From: Bernardetia sp042180575
GTDB lineage: Bacteria; Bacteroidota; Bacteroidia; Cytophagales; Bernardetiaceae
Direction: 5' to 3'
Assembly: GCF_042180575.1 (NCBI RefSeq)
Contig: NZ_CP170094.1
Location: forward strand, 5,828,001-5,892,000
Length of the DNA: 64,000 nt
Positions within the stretch are counted from its first letter, which is position 1. Each line of letters starts with the position of its first letter. Positions 60,440 through 64,000 of this stretch are shown piece after piece. The position numbers and the translations under genes were made by a program. Below the pieces are notes generated by a model that was not told the origin of the DNA, ran no database searches, and saw nothing but the letters and a program-made list of their open reading frames with translations.

Positions 60440-60680
60440 TATAGCATTTTCATAGTCTTTATCTATCCCTAAAAAAGCTAAATCTGCTAAGAGCATAATG
60501 CCTCCATCTATCTCTATTTGTCCATCATCACAAATAGTTTTATATGAATTAAAGCAATAGATAGGAAAAGCCATTCTTCATTTAGGAGGTTTTTTAATAA
60601 AAAAGGTACTTTGTATTTATTTAGTGAGTAAGTTTTTTAAAAAAAAGTTTGTATTTATGAGAAAAAAGATAAAAAAGGCT

Positions 60681-60688
60681 TACCTTTG
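60681..60688 (+). promoter_or_regulatory. -7 element before the MAM-domain pseudogene
   Basis: TACCTTTG matches the -7 consensus, 111 bp upstream of the ATG at 60799. No TTG at the proper distance. Confidence 0.4.
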
Positions 60689-60798
60689 TGCTGTCAAATA
60701 AAAGTAAGTAAATATAAAACCTACATTTCCTTTAAAAAATTATATAATTTGATTCCTTTCTTTAAAAGAATATAATTATTGAATTTTTACTAAACATT

Positions 60799-61252
60799 AT
60801 GAATTTATTCTCTAGCTTTCGATTCTTTAATACTAAAAGACTACTATTTCTTATTGTTACTTTTTCCATTACTTCTCTTAGTCAAGCTCAATGTATAATG
60901 CTTCAATAATATCTTATACAGAGGGTTTTAATAATGAGCTTGTTTAAGAATAGGCTTTGTGCATTTATTTGTTAGTGTTGTTATGCTAAAACATCAATAA
61001 AAGCTGTAGTTTTTCATTCTTATAATAACAAGTGGTTGGACACAATCAACTACTGATGACTTTAATTGGAGATTTGAGAGTAACCAAACTTGCTCTACTA
61101 ATACAGAACCAAATGCACCATTTGAGGAAAATCATTATTACTACACGGAGTCTTTAGCTCTAACAATCCATCTAAGAGAACTGCTATTATTACTCCTTGT
61201 TTTAACTTAACAGGTTTGACTACACTAGGATTTATTTTTTATTACCATATGT
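60799..61252 (+). pseudogene. Remnant of a secreted MAM-domain surface protein gene
   Basis: It begins with an intact signal peptide, MNLFSSFRFFNTKRLLFLIV to ITSLSQAQC, then stops after LQ. Other frames carry on as WTQSTTDDFNWRFESNQTCS, then NTEPNAPFEENHYYYTE, then (new frame) SSNNPSKRTAIITPCFNLTG and LTTLGFIFYYHM. This is the MAM pattern '...DDFdW...s..TPS.nTGP......YyY.E...k.A.L.SPcf.l.....l.F.YHM'. At least two frameshifts and several stops mark it as dead; the C-terminal part is gone. It precedes two related surface-type genes. Confidence 0.75.
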
Positions 61253-61576
61253 TAAAATATACCTATATAAGTATTCAAATTATTTTCACTGCTAAATTAC
61301 TATTATAATTAAAATTTTGTGCTTTAATATTATTTATCAATTATTATTTTATTCACTAACTTTTATTTGTATTTATGAAATGTTTGCAACTTTAAAAAAT
61401 GTAGTGTACTACTAACGTTCTTGTTAGAGATAAATAAGAACCATACTGATGCCTCAAGTAGAATCAATCTAATAAAGCAAAAGTTCTTTGGTTTCTATTT
61501 TAGATAGAAATAGTACATTAGACATAACCTTTGTAATAATTTTTAACTGACTAGCTCTTTTAATATCAATCTTATA

Positions 61577-62011
61577 ATGAAAAAAACATTAGCTTGTAGC
61601 ATACTGCTACTTTTGACCTTCATTGCCCAAACCCATGCCCAAGAGTTGGGCTGGAAACTTCTCAAAGAAGTAGAAGGTATCCGTGTAGAGTATCAAGTAC
61701 GTGACTACACACCCAATAACTCTCAGTATTATGTACTTCGTGTAAAAAATACTAATTCCCATGATGTAGCTATTAACTGGGATTATCGTCTCAGTTACAG
61801 TAATGGACAAGAGGTTTACAATCCCAAGAGTGGAGAACATCATGTAGGGCTTACACTCAAAGCAGGACAGAGCATTGAGGGAAATCTTCCAAGTACAGAG
61901 GAAGAAAACCTTCTTACACTTCATTATCGCTTCACAGGACAGCGTGGTAAAATTGTTCCTACTGTTTTAACAGACATTAAGCTTGAACTCTTTAAAATTT
62001 TCACTCTCTAA
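61577..62011 (+). CDS. Small secreted protein, unknown
   Basis: 144 residues with a signal peptide (LACSILLLLTFIAQTHAQ). The mature part has an Ig-like beta pattern (IRVEYQVRDYTPNNSQYYVL, VAINWDYRLSYSNGQEVYNP, LTLHYRFTGQRGK). No sorting domain. It ends 16 bp before the large surface protein gene and is probably in one transcript with it. The upstream gap 61253-61576 holds no gene; its only possible promoter part, AACCTTTG near 61526, fits poorly. Confidence 0.75.
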   Translation: MKKTLACSILLLLTFIAQTHAQELGWKLLKEVEGIRVEYQVRDYTPNNSQYYVLRVKNTNSHDVAINWDYRLSYSNGQEVYNPKSGEHHVGLTLKAGQSIEGNLPSTEEENLLTLHYRFTGQRGKIVPTVLTDIKLELFKIFTL

Positions 62012-62027
62012 AAATACTTTTACAAAT

Positions 62028-64000
62028 ATGTATTACTCTACAAATAAGCTGTTTACATTTCTTACTAGCTTTATTCTACTTTGGTGTAATATTGCTATAC
62101 AAGAAGCATACGCACAATGTTACGCACAAATCACTTCCAGAACTCCTACAGGTACAGTTTGTCCCAATGAGGCTCTTACTTTTGTAGGTACAGGCCAAGG
62201 TGTGGCTACAGCTTTTGACTTCAATGGTGCTACCTTCCCTACAGGTTGGGTAGCATCTGCTTTTACACTTGGTCAGCCTTGCTTTAATCCAGCACCTGAT
62301 GGCACAAACTACTTTTGGTCTGCTGCAGGTGGAGCTGGAGTTCCTCGTTTTGTACAGACGAGTGCTATAGATGCATCTGCAGGCGGAAGCCTGATTTTTG
62401 AGATGGACTTTGGAAGAGATGACCCTCAACCAGGCTGTGAAGAAGTGGATGCTAATGAAGGAGTCTTTCTACAATACTCTATTGATGCAGGAACTAACTG
62501 GGTAGATATTCAATATTTTGATCCTATAGACCCTTCTGGTGGAGCAATAGGCTACGAATGGATACTACAGAATATTCCAATTCCTCCTGCTGCATATACA
62601 GTTTCTACAATGTTTCGTTGGATACAACCGAATCACTCAGGAACAGGTTATGATAACTGGGGATTGGATAATATTTCAGCCAACCAAACTGTTCCTGTGA
62701 TTGCTCATTCATGGAACTTTGGTGATGGAAGCCCTTTAGATACAAGTGGAGGAACAGTTTCACATGCCTACACTACAACTGGTGTTTATACAGTAACTTA
62801 TACTGCCACAGTATTAGGTGGATGTACTAATTCTACTACAACTACAGTTGTGGTGGAAAACCCAACTCTTATAGCACCAGCAGATATAACCAATATAGCT
62901 ACTACATCTGGTTGTGCTGCAGCACTTAGTAGTGTTACTTTAGGTACACCTACGACTACAGCTACTTGTACTATTGTTAGCTTGACTAATGATGCTCCAG
63001 ATCCACTGCCTATTGGAGCAACAGTAATTACTTGGACTGCTGTATTTTCTAATGGATATATTGCAACAGCAACACAAACTGTCACAGTCATTGATACGGA
63101 AGCACCTGTAATTTCAGGATGTGCTTTAGGAACAATAACTGGTACGACAGCAGTAGGAGCTACAACCTGTGAGGCTTCTGTAAGTTGGACAGAACCTACA
63201 GCTACAGATAATTGTAGTACACCCACAGTAGTGCGTTCACATAGTCCAGGTGATCTTTTTAGTGTAGGAACTACTAGAGTAACATACACTTTTACAGATG
63301 CAGCTCTAAATTCTACGTCTTGTTATTTTGATGTTGTTGTTACTGATAATGTAGCTCCTGTTATTACAAACTGCCCATCTGATATTTCAGTAGATAATGA
63401 CAGTGGTGTATGTGGAGCTATTATAAACTGGACAGCATTAAGAGCAACTGATAATTGTGAGGGTGTAATTATACCACCACTTAGCTTTACTAATGCAGGT
63501 GCTACAGGCAAATCAGGTCCAACACAAGCTCAGCTTGATGCTGCTTATACAGGTGACTATCTAGATGGAATAGTAACTTTAGTTGGAGGTATTCAAGAGT
63601 TTGTTGTACCTACAACAGGTGTATATTTGATTAATGCTGTTGGGGCAGCTGGAGGGAAACAAAGATATGCTCCTGGTTTTCTTGGTGGAAAGGGTGCTCA
63701 GGTTGAGGGAGAATTTAATTTAACAGCAGGTGATGTCATACGCATTCTTGTCGGTCAAAAAGGAGAAGATACTCGTGCAATGAATCAAGATAATGCTTCA
63801 CCTGGTGGTGGGGGTGGTAGCTTTATTTGGAACGTTACTACAGGAGAACTACTTGTTGCTGCTGGTGGTGGTGGTGGTGGTGGACGCCAAACTCATGCTG
63901 GGGCAAACGCTAACTTAACAACTCAAGGGAATCAATCTGCTGACTTATTAGGTAATGGAGGAACATTAGGAAATGGAGGAACAAATAATGTTGGAGGTAA
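62028..64000 (+). CDS. Large surface protein: reelin-like, PKD, HYR and glycine-rich domains (partial, runs off right edge)
   Basis: Open from the ATG at 62028 to the edge (657 residues, no stop). Signal peptide (FTFLTSFILLWCNIAIQEAYAQ). Residues about 40-215 resemble a reelin sub-repeat: LIFEMDFGRDDPQPGCEEVD, EGVFLQYSIDAGTNWVDI, STMFRWIQPNHSGTGYDNWG, LDNIS. Then a PKD domain (SWNFGDGSPLDTSGG, VSHAYTTTGVYTVTYTA), HYR-type domains (NITNIATTS to WTAVFSNGYIATATQTVTV; EAPVISGCALG; APVITNCPSDISVDNDSGVC) and from about 505 a glycine-rich ALK-like region (GGGGGSFIWNVTTGELLVAA, GGGGGGGRQTHAG). T9SS-type export is expected but the C-terminus is outside the window. Confidence 0.88.
   Translation, partial: MYYSTNKLFTFLTSFILLWCNIAIQEAYAQCYAQITSRTPTGTVCPNEALTFVGTGQGVATAFDFNGATFPTGWVASAFTLGQPCFNPAPDGTNYFWSAAGGAGVPRFVQTSAIDASAGGSLIFEMDFGRDDPQPGCEEVDANEGVFLQYSIDAGTNWVDIQYFDPIDPSGGAIGYEWILQNIPIPPAAYTVSTMFRWIQPNHSGTGYDNWGLDNISANQTVPVIAHSWNFGDGSPLDTSGGTVSHAYTTTGVYTVTYTATVLGGCTNSTTTTVVVENPTLIAPADITNIATTSGCAAALSSVTLGTPTTTATCTIVSLTNDAPDPLPIGATVITWTAVFSNGYIATATQTVTVIDTEAPVISGCALGTITGTTAVGATTCEASVSWTEPTATDNCSTPTVVRSHSPGDLFSVGTTRVTYTFTDAALNSTSCYFDVVVTDNVAPVITNCPSDISVDNDSGVCGAIINWTALRATDNCEGVIIPPLSFTNAGATGKSGPTQAQLDAAYTGDYLDGIVTLVGGIQEFVVPTTGVYLINAVGAAGGKQRYAPGFLGGKGAQVEGEFNLTAGDVIRILVGQKGEDTRAMNQDNASPGGGGGSFIWNVTTGELLVAAGGGGGGGRQTHAGANANLTTQGNQSADLLGNGGTLGNGGTNNVGG

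Larger units (their letters stand above)
59902..60582 (-). pseudogene. IS5-type (DDE_Tnp_4) transposase remnant, broken by two MITEs
   Basis: On the minus strand, parts in order are: MAFPIYCFNSYKTIC, IEIDGGIMLLADLAFLGIDK and DYENA (60582-60440); LPFKEELGSHKKKVNKELTS (60315-60253); VEHAFAGVKRLEIIQNKVRI, KTFKVRKKMFRIAVVLRNMR and GQYRYIKN stop (60057-59902). This is the C-terminal half of a DDE_Tnp_4 protein, with the VNKELTSLRVTVEHAFAG segment as its best landmark. Only about 50 residues precede the first gap, so the 5' end is also lost. Removing the 184-bp MITE with one duplication rejoins LTSLR-VTVEHAF exactly; the second junction keeps a 1-nt frame offset. Confidence 0.82.

Noticed and set aside
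62798..63511. Minus-strand open frames rich in Val and Thr
   Set aside because: They are shadows of the HYR/PKD-coding plus strand, whose frame is open over the whole 2 kb with a signal peptide.

Overview
The window is AT-rich (roughly one third GC by eye) and reads as chromosome of a gliding, marine-type Bacteroidota of the Cytophagales, close to Bernardetia/Flexibacter. The evidence is the Bacteroidota promoter form (TTG, 18-20 nt, TAnnTTTG), almost no Shine-Dalgarno sites, a GldG-type gliding gene, FecR/DUF4974 and STN proteins, T9SS-type surface proteins with a C-terminal sorting domain, and housekeeping genes (Mrp/Nfu, RsgA, RpoN, AroC, alanine dehydrogenase) of Bacteroidota style. The genus is an inference.

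Layout. 1-1.5 kb: edge of a CRISPR-Cas locus (cas6, then the start of a Cas8b/Csh1-type gene running off the left end). 1.8-7.1 kb: UbiA prenyltransferase, the Fe-S pair Nfu and Mrp, an NfeD-like protein, alanine dehydrogenase. 7.3-10 kb: a 912-aa TROVE (Ro60-like) protein with a long helical insert and a degenerate vWA domain. 10-17.8 kb: class IV aminotransferase, amidase, RsgA, MacB-type permease, Omp85-type barrel, lipoprotein. 18.1-19.8 kb: a Doc-type toxin-antitoxin pair whose toxin is cut by an IS630 element. 19.9-27 kb: GldG, a candidate structured small RNA, a small gene present again 14 kb away in inverted orientation, an STN-solenoid protein with a FecR anti-sigma gene, and a glycerophosphodiesterase. 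27-36.6 kb: metal-binding lipoprotein, GT-C-like membrane protein, tRNA-Thr, a membrane-anchored gene cut by an IS4 element, a GT2 glycosyltransferase, a PIG-L deacetylase. 36.9-45.2 kb: second copy of the inverted duplicate, a secreted unknown, ABC ATPase, sigma-54, DMT transporter, a helical-repeat gene cut by an ISL3 element. 45.2-53.7 kb: RLIG1-like RNA ligase, ABC-F ATPase, TPR protein, chorismate synthase, a secreted unknown, arginase. 54-64 kb: a surface-protein region with a 1886-aa delta-60/T9SS protein, a dead IS5-type transposase invaded by two MITEs, a MAM-domain pseudogene, and a large reelin/PKD/HYR/glycine-rich protein running off the right end.

The most informative feature is the mobile-element record. 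Three intact IS elements (IS630, IS4, ISL3) each sit in an accessory gene. In each case removing the element plus one copy of its target duplication (TA, 9 bp, 8 bp) rejoins the host frame exactly, so the insertions are recent. A 184-bp MITE with an 11-bp duplication can be removed the same way from the dead transposase. In addition there is a family of tiny hairpins whose stems covary while loop and foot are kept (REP-like), and an unusual promoter-like block, TTTACGTTCTRC-N5-TATMTTTG, found three times: before both copies of the inverted duplicate gene and once as an orphan next to cas6.
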